Below, piece by piece: positions 27,574 through 37,276 of a stretch of 64,000 bases of DNA. Every line of letters begins with the position of its first letter. The first letter of the stretch is position 1. Made by a program: the position numbers and the translations under genes. The stretch is from an uncultured Litoreibacter sp. (GTDB lineage Bacteria; Pseudomonadota; Alphaproteobacteria; Rhodobacterales; Rhodobacteraceae): positions 620,001-684,000 of the forward strand of contig CANLQL010000001.1 of the NCBI GenBank assembly GCA_947493265.1, given 5' to 3'. The notes under the pieces were generated by a model. That model saw nothing but the letters and a program-made list of their open reading frames with translations. It was not told where the DNA came from and searched no databases.

Positions 27574-27927
27574 ATGGCCCGCGTAACGGTAGAAGATTGC
27601 GTCGATAAAGTTCCGAACCGCTTTGAGCTGGTGATGCTTGCGTCGCATCGGGCGCGTGAAATCTCGGCGGGTGATGCGGTCACCGTTGATCGTGACAATG
27701 ACAAGAACCCTGTCGTGTCCTTGCGTGAGATCGCGGAAGAGACCCAGACAGCGGACGCATTGCGCGAGCGGATGATCGAAAGCAACCAGACACAGATCGA
27801 AGTTGATGAGCCTGAAGAAGACGCAATGGCGCTTCTCATGGGTGTTGAGCAGGACAAGCCTGCCTCTGACGACATGTCGGAAGAGAAATTGTTGCGCGCG
27901 CTGATGGAAGCTCAGGAGCAGAAGTAA
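27574..27927 (+). CDS. rpoZ: RNA polymerase omega subunit
   Basis: Small subunit that supports assembly of RNA polymerase through the beta-prime subunit. The 117-residue protein begins [29 protein letters not shown], the omega signature, and ends in an acidic tail longer than in E. coli, as is usual in alphaproteobacteria. It lies 28 bases upstream of the rsh gene, the conserved rpoZ-spoT pair. Confidence 0.95.
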   Translation: MARVTVEDCVDKVPNRFELVMLASHRAREISAGDAVTVDRDNDKNPVVSLREIAEETQTADALRERMIESNQTQIEVDEPEEDAMALLMGVEQDKPASDDMSEEKLLRALMEAQEQK

Positions 27928-27955
27928 GCCCCGCAAGGAAGGTGGCGGACCAAGA

Positions 27956-30079
27956 ATGATTGATGTCGAAGACCTGATCAATCTGGTCCGTAACTACAAC
28001 CCAAATACAAATGATGCGCTGATCCGTGAGGCTTATGCCTACGGGATGAAGATGCATGAAGGGCAGACGCGCCATTCCGGCGAGCCCTATTTCAGCCACC
28101 CGATCGAAGTGGCCGCACTTCTGACCGAACAACAGCTGGACGATGCGACGATCATCACGGCGCTGCTCCATGATACGATCGAAGACACGAAATCGACTTT
28201 TGGCGAGGTTGAGAAACGTTTCGGTCTGGAAATCGCGGAACTTGTCGATGGCGTGACAAAGCTGACCAACCTGCAATTGTCCTCGTCCGAGGCCAAGCAG
28301 GCTGAAAACTTCCGCAAACTGTTCATGGCAATGTCGAAGGACTTGCGGGTGATCCTGGTCAAACTCGCTGACCGTCTGCACAACATGCGCACGATCAAGC
28401 ACATGGTCCCGGAGAAGCAGGTCAAGAAATCCCGTGAGACGATGGATATCTACGCGCCACTAGCCGGCCGCATGGGGATGCATTGGATGCGCGAAGAGCT
28501 TGAAGACCTGTCTTTTCGGGTTCTCAACCCGGAAGCGCGGGCCTCGATCATTCGACGTTTCATTACTTTGCAAAAAGAAACCGGCAATCTGGTGCCAAAG
28601 ATCACCGAAGACATTCGCACTGTTCTGGGGCGTGCTGATCTTGAGGCTGATGTTTCCGGGCGTGCAAAGAAGCCCTATTCGATCTGGCGCAAGATGGAAG
28701 AAAAGAAGCAAGGCTTCTCGCGGCTGTCCGATATTTACGGCTTCCGGGTGATCACCAGCTCTGACGAAGACTGCTACCGCGTGCTTGGGGCGATCCATGG
28801 GCGCTGGCGGTCTGTGCCGGGGCGTTTCAAAGACTATATCAGCCAGCCAAAATCCAATGGCTACCGCTCCATCCATACAACCGTGTCAGGCCGTGATGGT
28901 AAACGGGTTGAGGTGCAGATCCGCACCCGACAAATGCACGAAGTGGCCGAAGCCGGTGTTGCTGCCCACTGGGCTTACCGCGACGGTGTGCGCGTTTCCA
29001 ACCCGTTTGCGGTTGATCCGACGACCTGGATATCCAGTCTCACCGAACGGTTTGAGCAGGAAGAAGATCACGATGATTTTCTGGAACACGTCAAGCTTGA
29101 GATGTATTCCGATCAGGTCTTCTGCTTCACCCCGAAAGGCGATGTTATCAAACTGCCGCGCGGTGGGACCCCGCTTGATTTCGCATTCGCGATCCACACG
29201 CGGATCGGCTCGTCTTGCGTGGGTGCAAAAGTCGACGGGCTTCGGGTGCCGCTGTGGACCCGGCTTCGCAATGGTCAATCGGTGGAGATTATCACCGCCG
29301 AAGGGCAAAAGCCGCAGCCGACCTGGATGGATATTGCCGTCACCGGGCGGGCGAAATCCGCGATCCGCAAATCTTTGCGCGAAGAACATCGCGACCGCTT
29401 CATCAAGCTGGGGCGCGAACTGACACGGGTTGCGTTTGAGCATGTCGGCAAACGCGCGACGCAAAAGGCGCTGGATACGGCGGCCAAGGAACTTAGCCTT
29501 GAAGACGCGTCACAGCTGCTGGAATTTGTAGGCTCGACCGAACTGTCTGCGCGCGATGTTGTCACAGCGCTTTACCCCGATCTGGCCGAGAAGAAAGAGG
29601 TCGTCGAGATTTCTGCCGAGCGGTCTGTTGTTGGTCTTCCGCAAGGGGCCAATGTGTCCCGCGCGCAATGCTGTCAGGCAGTCCCCGGCGAGCGCATTAT
29701 CGGCATCAAACATCCGGGATCAGGCGTGTTTGTGCATTCCATTGCCTGTCAGGCCTTGGAAGATTTCGAAGAAGAATCCGAGCGCTGGGTCGATCTGCGC
29801 TGGCATGATGGCCAATATGCCGCCGACTTTTCGGTGACGCTCAACATCACAATGGGCAATTCCTTTGGCGTATTGGGACGAATTTGCACCTTAATCGGAG
29901 AACAAAAGGCCAATATTTCGGATTTGCATTTCATCGACCGGAAACCGGACTACTTTAGGGTTCTGATCGATGTGGAGGTGCGTGATGCAGAACACTTACA
30001 TGGCGTGCGCACGTCAATAGAAGCGGATACGGATGTTGCCTCACTGGAACGCCACAGAGATCTGAGCCGCAAACCGTAA
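27956..30079 (+). CDS. rsh: Bifunctional (p)ppGpp synthetase/hydrolase (RelA/SpoT)
   Basis: Makes and degrades the stringent-response alarmone. The 707-residue length and domain order are those of alphaproteobacterial Rsh: HD hydrolase domain (about 45-150) with HSGEPYFSHP and LLHDTIEDT, synthetase domain (about 230-350) with KPYSIWRKM and the SDIYGFRVI block, TGS (about 385-450), and a C-terminal ACT domain (about 625-705). Both the HD residues and the synthetase residues are present, so both activities are expected. Probably co-transcribed with rpoZ and DUF2062, pdxJ and acpS downstream. Confidence 0.95.
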   Translation: MIDVEDLINLVRNYNPNTNDALIREAYAYGMKMHEGQTRHSGEPYFSHPIEVAALLTEQQLDDATIITALLHDTIEDTKSTFGEVEKRFGLEIAELVDGVTKLTNLQLSSSEAKQAENFRKLFMAMSKDLRVILVKLADRLHNMRTIKHMVPEKQVKKSRETMDIYAPLAGRMGMHWMREELEDLSFRVLNPEARASIIRRFITLQKETGNLVPKITEDIRTVLGRADLEADVSGRAKKPYSIWRKMEEKKQGFSRLSDIYGFRVITSSDEDCYRVLGAIHGRWRSVPGRFKDYISQPKSNGYRSIHTTVSGRDGKRVEVQIRTRQMHEVAEAGVAAHWAYRDGVRVSNPFAVDPTTWISSLTERFEQEEDHDDFLEHVKLEMYSDQVFCFTPKGDVIKLPRGGTPLDFAFAIHTRIGSSCVGAKVDGLRVPLWTRLRNGQSVEIITAEGQKPQPTWMDIAVTGRAKSAIRKSLREEHRDRFIKLGRELTRVAFEHVGKRATQKALDTAAKELSLEDASQLLEFVGSTELSARDVVTALYPDLAEKKEVVEISAERSVVGLPQGANVSRAQCCQAVPGERIIGIKHPGSGVFVHSIACQALEDFEEESERWVDLRWHDGQYAADFSVTLNITMGNSFGVLGRICTLIGEQKANISDLHFIDRKPDYFRVLIDVEVRDAEHLHGVRTSIEADTDVASLERHRDLSRKP

Positions 30080-30130
30080 AGAGCACGCCCACAGGGTTCC
30101 GGGCAAAAAGAAAGAACAGGACGAGACTTC

Positions 30131-30784
30131 GTGGTATTCAAACGCCGAGATCCAAAATCCTGGGCCTTATGGGCCTGGCATTTGATCTGGCCGCAAGGCG
30201 GCTGGGCGCGGGCGTTTAACTACGTAAAACACCGTGTGCGGCGCCTGCCAGACAGTCCGAACCGGATTTCGCGCGGTATCATGATGGGCGTGTTCACCAC
30301 GTTCACGCCGTTCTATGGCCTGCATTTCTTTATCGCGGCCGGGTTGGCGCGGGTTTTCAACGGCAACATTCTGGCCGCATTGATGGCAACTTTCTTTGGC
30401 AACCCGCTGACCTATCTTCCAATCGGGGTGATTTCGCTACAAACAGGGCATTTCATTCTGGGAACCGAGTTTCATGAAGACATGCATATCGGGCGAAGAT
30501 TCGCAGGCGCTGGACGGGATCTGAAAGACAATTTCGTCGCCATGTTCACGAATGATCGCGCGGATTGGATGCGGTTGCACAATTTTTATGACGAGGTGTT
30601 CTTTCCCTACATGATCGGCGGTATCCTCCCCGGGCTGGTCTTTGGTATCGGGGCCTATTTCCTGAGTGTGCCGGTGATCACCGCCTACCAAAACCGTAGG
30701 CGCGGGCGGCTCAAGGCAAAGTTTGCAGAATTGCGGGCGAAGCAGGCGCTCAAGAAGGCCAGCAAAACGGAAGATGGGCTTTAG
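30131..30784 (+). CDS. DUF2062 membrane protein
   Basis: A 217-residue membrane protein of DUF2062, with the conserved block [19 protein letters not shown] (about 57-75), the [10 protein letters not shown] motif, and two to three helices. The family has no established function. The start is a GTG at 30131. It sits 51 bases after rsh and 17 before pdxJ, in a conserved rsh-DUF2062-pdxJ-acpS order that I recall from other Rhodobacterales. Confidence 0.8.
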   Translation: MVFKRRDPKSWALWAWHLIWPQGGWARAFNYVKHRVRRLPDSPNRISRGIMMGVFTTFTPFYGLHFFIAAGLARVFNGNILAALMATFFGNPLTYLPIGVISLQTGHFILGTEFHEDMHIGRRFAGAGRDLKDNFVAMFTNDRADWMRLHNFYDEVFFPYMIGGILPGLVFGIGAYFLSVPVITAYQNRRRGRLKAKFAELRAKQALKKASKTEDGL

Positions 30785-30801
30785 GCCGGAAAGGGACGGG
30801 A

Positions 30802-31551
30802 ATGGACTATCTTGGACGGTTGAGACTGGGCGTTAACATTGATCACGTGGCAACTGTGCGCAATGCGCGCGGTGGCAATGTGCCTGACCCGGTCCGCGCT
30901 GCAAAGCTGGCCGAGGAATTTGGCGCGGATGGCGTGACAGCGCATTTGCGCGAAGACCGTCGCCATATGGTCGATGAGGACATCGAAGCGCTGGTGGACG
31001 CCCTGACAGTGCCGCTGAATTTTGAGATGGCGGCCACCGACGAGATGCAGAAGATTGCATTGCGCCACAAGCCGCACGCCGTTTGTATCGTGCCTGAGCG
31101 GCGCGAAGAACGGACAACCGAAGGCGGTCTGGAAGTCGCGCGGGAAGAAAACAAACTGGCGCATTTCATCGCGCCTTTGGCTGACGCTGGATGTCGCGTG
31201 TCGATTTTCATCGCCGCCGACCCGCGCCAGATCGAAGCGGCTGCGCGCATCGGCGCTGCAGTGGTTGAACTGCATACAGGCGCTTATTGTGACGCGCATG
31301 CGGAAGGCCGTTTTGACGAACGCGACGCGGAATTGGCGCGCCTGCGCGACATGTCCAGTTTTGCCCATTCGCTGGGTCTGGAAGTACATGCAGGCCACGG
31401 ATTGACCTATGACACGGTGCAGCCTGTTGCTGCGTTCCCCGAGGTGATGGAGCTGAATATCGGGCATTTCCTGATCGGTGAGGCGATTTTTGTCGGATTG
31501 GGCTCTGCCATGCAGAAAATGCGCAAACTGATGGACGAGGCGCGGACGTGA
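30802..31551 (+). CDS. pdxJ: Pyridoxine 5'-phosphate synthase
   Basis: Condenses 1-deoxyxylulose 5-phosphate with 3-amino-2-oxopropyl phosphate, forming pyridoxine phosphate. The 249-residue TIM-barrel protein shows [17 protein letters not shown] at the N-terminus, [25 protein letters not shown] and the closing HAGHGL and [10 protein letters not shown] blocks. It overlaps the LysE gene by 4 bases. Deoxyxylulose phosphate is also the MEP pathway precursor. Confidence 0.95.
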   Translation: MDYLGRLRLGVNIDHVATVRNARGGNVPDPVRAAKLAEEFGADGVTAHLREDRRHMVDEDIEALVDALTVPLNFEMAATDEMQKIALRHKPHAVCIVPERREERTTEGGLEVAREENKLAHFIAPLADAGCRVSIFIAADPRQIEAAARIGAAVVELHTGAYCDAHAEGRFDERDAELARLRDMSSFAHSLGLEVHAGHGLTYDTVQPVAAFPEVMELNIGHFLIGEAIFVGLGSAMQKMRKLMDEART

Positions 31552-32171
31552 CCGGGGTCGAACTGGCGCTTCTTTTGGTTGCATGGATGATCGCGGGCGG
31601 GTCTCCGGGACCGGCCACGCTTGCCATTGCGGGCACATCGATGAACCAGGGGCGCAAGTTGGGGTTGGTGTTTTCCTGCGGTATTCTTGCAGGCAGCGCC
31701 TTTTGGGGCATCGCCGCTGCCTTGGGGATGAGTGCTGTGATGATGGCCAATGCCTGGATTTTCACGACGCTGAAATATCTTGGTGCAGCATATCTGCTTT
31801 ATTTGGCTGTGAAGTCCTTGCGATCCGCCTTTCAGGAAAAATCCACTTTGATGAAACGCGGCCATCAGGGAAGTGTTCCGACCGTGTTTCTCAAAGGAGC
31901 TTTGATCCACTTGACCAATCCGAAAGCGATCTTGGGTTGGGGTGCGGTCTACGCCATTGCGCTGCCAGTTGGCGCATCTGTCGGGCAAGTTTTTGCGATG
32001 TTTGCGTTTCTTTACGCAGGCTCAATCACGGTGTTCATCGGCTACGCCTTCATCTTTTCGACTTCGGGTGTTGTGAATGTCTATGCAAAGCTCCGGCGTT
32101 GGTTTGATCTGGTCTTTGCAGCCCTGTTCGGAGCTGCCAGCTTGCGCATTCTGACGGTGCGGGTCGAATGA
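31548..32171 (+). CDS. LysE-family exporter
   Basis: A 207-residue inner-membrane protein with six hydrophobic segments. The stretch [24 protein letters not shown] near residues 16-38 is the LysE/RhtB family signature, and [15 protein letters not shown] the second conserved block. Members export amino acids or similar; the substrate here is unknown. It starts at GTG overlapping pdxJ and overlaps acpS by 4 bases. Confidence 0.85.
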   Translation: MTGVELALLLVAWMIAGGSPGPATLAIAGTSMNQGRKLGLVFSCGILAGSAFWGIAAALGMSAVMMANAWIFTTLKYLGAAYLLYLAVKSLRSAFQEKSTLMKRGHQGSVPTVFLKGALIHLTNPKAILGWGAVYAIALPVGASVGQVFAMFAFLYAGSITVFIGYAFIFSTSGVVNVYAKLRRWFDLVFAALFGAASLRILTVRVE

Positions 32172-32572
32172 TCCTGGGCATCGGCACCGACCTTGCCAAT
32201 ATCGAGCGTATTCAAGGCACGCTGGACCGCTTTGGTGACCGGTTCAAGAACCGGGTTTTTACTGAGATCGAACAGAAGAAAGCCGAACGTCGGCGCGACG
32301 TTGCCGGCACCTATGCGAAGCGTTGGGCGGCCAAGGAAGCGTGCTCGAAGGCGCTGGGCACTGGGTTGGCCATGGGCATCTCGTGGAAGGATATGGCGGT
32401 GCGCAATATGCGGTCGGGCCAGCCGATCATGGATGTCACAGGATGGGCGGCGGAACGCTTGGCCGAAATGACCCCTGAAGGCCATGAGGCGATTATCCAC
32501 GTCACCTTGACCGATGATCACCCTTGGGCGCAGGCCTTTGTTGTGATCGAAGCCCGGCCCAAGCACGCTTGA
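32168..32572 (+). CDS. acpS: Holo-[acyl-carrier-protein] synthase
   Basis: Transfers 4'-phosphopantetheine from CoA to apo-ACP. The 134-residue protein starts [15 protein letters not shown], with the magnesium-binding Asp in GTDL, and has the catalytic [15 protein letters not shown] block near residue 50. It overlaps the LysE gene by 4 bases and precedes lepB by 57 bases, matching the acpS-lepB-rnc-era order seen in alphaproteobacteria. Confidence 0.94.
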   Translation: MILGIGTDLANIERIQGTLDRFGDRFKNRVFTEIEQKKAERRRDVAGTYAKRWAAKEACSKALGTGLAMGISWKDMAVRNMRSGQPIMDVTGWAAERLAEMTPEGHEAIIHVTLTDDHPWAQAFVVIEARPKHA

Positions 32573-32629
32573 CACCCGACTAAGCGACCCGCATTTAGCG
32601 ATTAACCAACGATACCCACGAGGCAAGAG

Positions 32630-33418
32630 ATGGCAAGCAAGGCAGAAAAACCTGACGGAATTTTGGAAACCGTCAAAACCGTGGTCTATGCGCTGCTGAT
32701 TGCAGGGGTATTCCGCACGTTGTTCTTCCAACCGTTCTGGATTCCCTCAGGGTCGATGAAAGACACGTTGCTGGTGGGCGATTTTCTGTTCGTCAACAAG
32801 ATGGCCTATGGGTATTCGCAATATTCCTGCCCGTTTGGCATATGCCCAATATCGGGCCGTCTGCTTGGGTCGGAGCCTTTGCGCGGTGACGTCGTCGTCT
32901 TCCGCCACCCGGTCAGCGGACAAGACTATATCAAACGCCTCATTGGCCTGCCGGGTGATACGGTTCAGATGAAGGCCGGCGTCTTATACTTGAACGGCAA
33001 AGAGCAGGTGCAAACCCCTGCGGGTGATTTCGTCGAAGTCTATGAAGCTCAAGGATCCATTGGTGGGTTCCCGGCCTGTTCCGGTGGTGCCGCAGGCATC
33101 GGTGCAGACTGCGCAAAAGAAAAGTCCATCGAGGCGTTGGAGGACGCAGGTAGCCACTCCGTCCTTAACATTCGCGACGGGCTTCCGGGCGATGATACAG
33201 GCGTGTTTACAGTGCCTGAAGGCAACTACTTCTTCATGGGCGATAACCGCGACAATTCCGTGGATTCCCGGTTCCCGCAGACCGCCGGTGGTGTAGGTTT
33301 TGTACCGTTTGAAAACTTGCTGGGCCGCGCGGACCGCGTGTTGTTTTCGTCTGCGGGGGCGCGGATGCTCTATTTCTGGACCTGGCGGTCCGACAGATTT
33401 TACAAAGCCGTGGAGTGA
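32630..33418 (+). CDS. lepB: Signal peptidase I (active)
   Basis: Cleaves signal peptides of exported proteins on the periplasmic side of the inner membrane. The 262-residue protein has one N-terminal transmembrane helix (about 15-33), the nucleophile Ser42 in PSGSM, the general base Lys102 in DYIKRLIGLPGD, and the GDNRDNSVDSR box near residue 205. Both catalytic residues are present. A divergent paralogue starts 10 bases after its stop. Confidence 0.94.
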   Translation: MASKAEKPDGILETVKTVVYALLIAGVFRTLFFQPFWIPSGSMKDTLLVGDFLFVNKMAYGYSQYSCPFGICPISGRLLGSEPLRGDVVVFRHPVSGQDYIKRLIGLPGDTVQMKAGVLYLNGKEQVQTPAGDFVEVYEAQGSIGGFPACSGGAAGIGADCAKEKSIEALEDAGSHSVLNIRDGLPGDDTGVFTVPEGNYFFMGDNRDNSVDSRFPQTAGGVGFVPFENLLGRADRVLFSSAGARMLYFWTWRSDRFYKAVE

Positions 33419-33428
33419 TGCAGCGCTC

Positions 33429-34163
33429 GTGATCAAGAAGCGTCGGATATTTTTCTTACTGGGCTTGTCGCCGCTGGTGCTGGCATTTGTGCTCAGCCTG
33501 ATTGTCTACCGCGCCTACTGGGTCCCGACCGGTGATATGAAACCGACGCTTTTGGTGGGTGACTATATCCTGGCCAACCGTGCGGCTTATGGTTTCCCGG
33601 CGCTGAGTTGCAGTTTGAAGCTGTGCAAAAACGGGATCCCGCCGCTGGGAAAACTGCCAGAGCGTGGGGATGTCGTGACGTTTCTGCATCCTACGCGGGA
33701 CTATCACTTTATCCGTCGCGTTATTGGGCTGCCCGGGGATCGCATCCAGATGGTGGACGGCCATTTGCACCTGAACGGGGTCGCGGTCCCACAGGTGCAA
33801 GCTGGTCAGTATTCCGAAACCTTCGATCTTGAAGACGGCTCTCTGGCTTGTCTGAACGCGCCTGTCGCGCTGGGTGAGGAATGCGTCCGCAATCGGTTCG
33901 CTGAAGCGATGCCCAACGGGGCGATGTATCATGTTCTTGATATTATCGGCGAAACCAAAGGCGATACGACGCCGGAATTCATCGTGCCGGACAACCAGCT
34001 ATTCGTCCTTGGTGACAACCGTGACATCACTGCAGACAGCCGCACTGATCCAAGTGAAGGCGGTGTGGGCTATGTTCCGCTGGATCATCTGGTGGCACGG
34101 GTGGATGTGATCATGTTTTCGCTTCTGGGCGAAGACGGGCGCGAAATTCGGTGGGTACGATGA
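33429..34163 (+). CDS. Signal peptidase I-like protein without catalytic dyad
   Basis: A 244-residue S26 family protein with a transmembrane helix at about 7-28. Fold landmarks are kept: [21 protein letters not shown] and [11 protein letters not shown]. However, the position of the nucleophilic serine reads PTGDM, so Ser is Asp36, and the general-base lysine is Arg96 in [11 protein letters not shown]. By the known Ser-Lys mechanism it should not cut peptides. The GTG at 33429 is the start; an ATG at 33418 stops after four codons in its frame. It is flanked tightly by lepB and rnc (ATGA overlap), so it is maintained in the operon. Confidence 0.88.
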   Translation: MIKKRRIFFLLGLSPLVLAFVLSLIVYRAYWVPTGDMKPTLLVGDYILANRAAYGFPALSCSLKLCKNGIPPLGKLPERGDVVTFLHPTRDYHFIRRVIGLPGDRIQMVDGHLHLNGVAVPQVQAGQYSETFDLEDGSLACLNAPVALGEECVRNRFAEAMPNGAMYHVLDIIGETKGDTTPEFIVPDNQLFVLGDNRDITADSRTDPSEGGVGYVPLDHLVARVDVIMFSLLGEDGREIRWVR

Positions 34164-34840
34164 AACTGTCAGCCGAATTGCAGAAGTTCTGCGGCACGAT
34201 TGGCTACTCGTTTGGCCAAACAGAATTGCTGGTGCGTGCCTTGACCCATGCGTCGATTTCTTCCGGGACGCGGCCGGATAATCAGCGATTGGAATTCTTG
34301 GGCGACCGGGTGCTTGGATTAGTGATGGCGGAAGCGCTGCTCGCCAAGGATGTGGTGGCAGCCGAAGGGATATTGGCACCGCGGTTCAATGCCTTGGTGC
34401 GCAAGGAAACCTGCGCGGATGTTGCGCGTCAGATCGACCTCGGGTCCGTCCTGAAGCTTGGTAAATCCGAAATGGTATCGGGCGGGCGGCGTAAGGAAGC
34501 GCTTCTGGGTGATGCGATGGAAGCCCTGATCGCGGCGGTCTATCTGGACGGTGGTTTCGAAGCCGCACGGGATTTCATTTTGCGCCATTGGGGTGCGCGT
34601 ATCGATGGTGTCGAGGCTGATGCGCGCGACGCCAAGACCGCACTTCAGGAATTGGTGCAGGCGAAAGGGGATGTGCCCCCGATCTACGAGGTGACCAAAC
34701 GCTCCGGCCCGGATCACGCGCCGCAATTTACAATTGAAGTTCGGCTGCAATCAGGCGAAAGCGCAGTGGCGCAGGCAGGGTCCAAGCGGCAGGCAGAACA
34801 AGCTGCCGCCAAAGCGCTACTGGAAAGGCTAGAGACATGA
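34160..34840 (+). CDS. rnc: Ribonuclease III
   Basis: Cuts double-stranded RNA in rRNA and mRNA processing. The 226-residue protein has the RNase III signature [13 protein letters not shown] near residues 38-50, the second acidic site in [16 protein letters not shown], and a C-terminal double-stranded RNA binding domain (about 155-225) ending [16 protein letters not shown]. The ATG at 34160 overlaps the preceding stop. It is coupled to era by a 4-base overlap, as in many proteobacteria. Confidence 0.95.
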   Translation: MKLSAELQKFCGTIGYSFGQTELLVRALTHASISSGTRPDNQRLEFLGDRVLGLVMAEALLAKDVVAAEGILAPRFNALVRKETCADVARQIDLGSVLKLGKSEMVSGGRRKEALLGDAMEALIAAVYLDGGFEAARDFILRHWGARIDGVEADARDAKTALQELVQAKGDVPPIYEVTKRSGPDHAPQFTIEVRLQSGESAVAQAGSKRQAEQAAAKALLERLET

Positions 34841-35751
34841 GCGATACGACACGCGCGGGCTTTATTGCCCTCATCGGGGAGCCGAACGCGGGCAAATCCA
34901 CGCTGCTCAACCGGATGGTCGGTGCGAAAGTGGCGATTGTCACGCATAAGGTTCAAACCACGCGGGCGCGTATTCGCGGGGTGGCGATGGAAGGCCAGGC
35001 GCAGTTGGTTTTCGTGGACACGCCGGGGTTGTTCAAACCGCGGCGCAGGCTGGATCGTGCGATGGTCGCGGCGGCTTGGTCCGGGGCGTCTGACGCCGAT
35101 ATCGTTGTGGTCATGGTAGAGGCCCATCGTGGTATCACCGAAGGGGTGACGGCGATCCTTGAGGGTCTGAAAGACCGCGCAGGTGAAACCAAGATTGCGC
35201 TTGCGATCAACAAGATTGACCGGGTGAAATCCGATGTGCTTCTGGGCCTGACAAAAGACCTGAATGATGCGTTTGAGTTCGCGGAAACCTTCATGATTTC
35301 TGCAGAAAAAGGACATGGCGTGGACCATCTGCGGGAATGGCTGGCAGGACAGGTTCCCGAAGGGCCTTGGTTCTACCCGGAAGACCAGATTGCTGATCTG
35401 CCGATGCGGATGATTGCCGCGGAAATGACCCGCGAAAAACTGACGCTGCGGCTGCATCAAGAGTTGCCTTACCAGATGACTGTTGAGACGGAAAACTGGG
35501 AAGAACGCCCCGACGGATCGGCCAAGATCGATCAGGTGATCTATGTGGTGCGCGACGGGCATAAAGGCATCGTTTTGGGCAACAAGGGCGAGACGATCAA
35601 GGCCGTGGGCAAAGCTGCGCGGGAAGATATTTGCGAATTTCTGGGTCGGAAAGTGCATCTGTTTTTACAGGTCAAAGTGCGGCCCGGATGGTTGGAAGAA
35701 AGCGAGCGCTACTCAGAAATGGGTCTCGATTTCAAAGACGGAAATGTCTGA
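34837..35751 (+). CDS. era: GTPase Era
   Basis: Assembly GTPase for the small ribosomal subunit, binding the 3' end of 16S rRNA. The 304-residue protein shows G1 [10 protein letters not shown]2 TTRARIRG, G3 DTPGLF, G4 NKID, and a C-terminal KH domain with [20 protein letters not shown]. It overlaps rnc by 4 bases. A stretch of 11-base repeats follows its stop. Confidence 0.95.
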   Translation: MSDTTRAGFIALIGEPNAGKSTLLNRMVGAKVAIVTHKVQTTRARIRGVAMEGQAQLVFVDTPGLFKPRRRLDRAMVAAAWSGASDADIVVVMVEAHRGITEGVTAILEGLKDRAGETKIALAINKIDRVKSDVLLGLTKDLNDAFEFAETFMISAEKGHGVDHLREWLAGQVPEGPWFYPEDQIADLPMRMIAAEMTREKLTLRLHQELPYQMTVETENWEERPDGSAKIDQVIYVVRDGHKGIVLGNKGETIKAVGKAAREDICEFLGRKVHLFLQVKVRPGWLEESERYSEMGLDFKDGNV

Positions 35752-35752
35752 G

Positions 35753-35810
35753 ATCCGGGGTAAATCCGGGGTCGGATTTGCGTCGGACTTGCGTCGGACT
35801 TCTGTCGGAC
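35753..35810 (+). repeat. Short 11-bp tandem repeats between era and DUF1491
   Basis: ATCCGGGGT occurs at 35753 and 35764, and GTCGGA-type units start at 35771, 35782, 35793 and 35804, all spaced by 11 bases. The core of the second type is GTCGGACTTGC with changes in each copy. It fills the 78-base gap. Not coding in any supported frame. Function unknown; see findings. Confidence 0.75.
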
Positions 35811-35829
35811 CCCAGAGAACGGTGCGTTC

Positions 35830-36162
35830 ATGGCGCGTTTAACCTCTGAATTTTGGGTTCAGGCGTATCTCGCGCGGCTCAGGCTTCTGGAAATTCCGGC
35901 GTTTGTGACCTCCAAAGGGGATCTGACGGCGGGGGCGGTGTTGATCAAGATGAACACGCTGGATGGCAAGGCGGTGGCCTACCAACGCTCTTTCGATTTG
36001 ATGACCGGGGCGCGGGCGTGGATCACGCTTGCGGAGGGTTCCGAAGACGACGTCGACGCGGCCTTGCGCCGACAATCGGAATTCGACCCGGACCTTTGGG
36101 TCATTGAGGTCGAAGATAAACAGGGCCGCCATCTCCTGGACGAGCCGGGATTGGCCGACTGA
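35830..36162 (+). CDS. DUF1491 family protein
   Basis: A 110-residue cytoplasmic protein of DUF1491, a small alphaproteobacterial family without known function. The N-terminus [15 protein letters not shown] and the segments [12 protein letters not shown] and [16 protein letters not shown] are typical. It lies between era and recO; its stop and the recO start overlap by one base (TGATGG), so it is coupled to recO. Confidence 0.82.
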   Translation: MARLTSEFWVQAYLARLRLLEIPAFVTSKGDLTAGAVLIKMNTLDGKAVAYQRSFDLMTGARAWITLAEGSEDDVDAALRRQSEFDPDLWVIEVEDKQGRHLLDEPGLAD

Positions 36163-36887
36163 TGGAGTGGCGCGCTGACGGAGTTTTACTGGCTGTCCGC
36201 CGCCACGGTGAAAACGCCGCCATTATCGAAGTGTTCACCCGCGACTATGGCCTGCATGCGGGTGTTGTGCGCGGTGGTGCGTCCCGAAAACAGGCCCCAA
36301 TCCTGCAACCCGGCGCGCAGCTGGATGTGTCCTGGCGCGCGCGGCTGGAAGATCACTTGGGCGCGTTCACCGTGGAGCCTGTTCGGTCCCGTGCCGCGCA
36401 AGTGATGGATGACCGGCTGGCGCTGGCCGGGCTAAACGCGATCTGCGGCCTGCTGCAGTTCGCATTGGCTGAGCGTGATCCCCACCCGGAGCTTTATGCC
36501 CGGTCGCTGGCCTTGTTCGACAAGTTGGGGACGGACCCGAACTGGCCTCTTGCCTATTTGCATTGGGAATTGGCGTTGCTGGATGATCTGGGCTTTGGCC
36601 TTGATCTGGGATCGTGCGCTGTCACGGGCACGCGCGATGATCTGGCTTATGTATCGCCGAAATCAGGTCGGGCGGTTAGCCGGAAAGGCGCGGGCGACTG
36701 GGCCGACAAATTGCTGCCCTTGCCCTATTGCCTGATGGGTCAGGGACCTTGGGAACCGCTGGAACTTGCCGCAGGCCTTCGCGTCACGGGGCATTTTCTG
36801 ACCCATTGGATCGCGCCGGAACTGGGCGACAAACCATTGCCTGCATCCCGTCAAAGGCTAATTGATGCGCTGGCGCGCAAAGCTTAA
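36162..36887 (+). CDS. recO: DNA repair protein RecO
   Basis: Works with RecF and RecR in loading RecA at single-stranded gaps. The 241-residue protein has the N-terminal OB fold (about 1-80) with [25 protein letters not shown] and GVVRGG, and a helical C-terminal domain with [20 protein letters not shown]. Four cysteine zinc site is not evident. The era-recO arrangement is widespread. It overlaps the META protein gene tail to tail by 4 bases. Confidence 0.92.
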   Translation: MEWRADGVLLAVRRHGENAAIIEVFTRDYGLHAGVVRGGASRKQAPILQPGAQLDVSWRARLEDHLGAFTVEPVRSRAAQVMDDRLALAGLNAICGLLQFALAERDPHPELYARSLALFDKLGTDPNWPLAYLHWELALLDDLGFGLDLGSCAVTGTRDDLAYVSPKSGRAVSRKGAGDWADKLLPLPYCLMGQGPWEPLELAAGLRVTGHFLTHWIAPELGDKPLPASRQRLIDALARKA

Positions 36888-37276
36888 CGCGATTCAAATA
36901 CGATTTCGTCGCCGTCTTTGTCGGTCATGATCATGACGGTGCCTGCCACCTCAATCTCGGTGACCATGCCAAGGCGGATAAAGAAGATTTGTTCTTCCTG
37001 AATGCCACGGCAGGCGGCTTTGGTTGCGACGATGTTTTCGGCCTTGAACCACGGGTAGGGTTCTGTCTGCGTCGCGGAGAAGGTATTGCAAGGCCCTTTG
37101 CCCCGGATCACGCCTTCTTCGGGAAACTCGACATAAATTTCGGTGGTTGTCGGGCGACCCTTCATCGAAATCGCATACCATGTTTTTCCGTCCGGCACGA
37201 AGGCGGAGACGGTTTCATCTTTGCTACATTCGACCAGCCCGAACAGGGCGGCGGCCAGGAAAAGGGTGAGTTTCAA
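36884..37276 (-). CDS. META-domain (HslJ-like) exported protein
   Basis: A 130-residue protein with an N-terminal hydrophobic signal (about 3-16) ending LVEC. The remaining 110 residues match the META/HslJ pattern: [39 protein letters not shown] and a closing beta strand. HslJ-like proteins are envelope proteins of uncertain role. The cysteine after the signal suggests a lipoprotein, but Glu just before it is unusual for a lipobox, so simple secretion is also possible. It overlaps mcd by 4 bases on the same strand. Confidence 0.7.
   Translation of the reverse strand: MKLTLFLAAALFGLVECSKDETVSAFVPDGKTWYAISMKGRPTTTEIYVEFPEEGVIRGKGPCNTFSATQTEPYPWFKAENIVATKAACRGIQEEQIFFIRLGMVTEIEVAGTVMIMTDKDGDEIVFESR

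Noticed and set aside
33418-33432. ATG at 33418 as the start of the second signal peptidase-like gene
   Set aside because: Its frame reaches TGA after four codons; the GTG at 33429 is the first usable start in the right frame.
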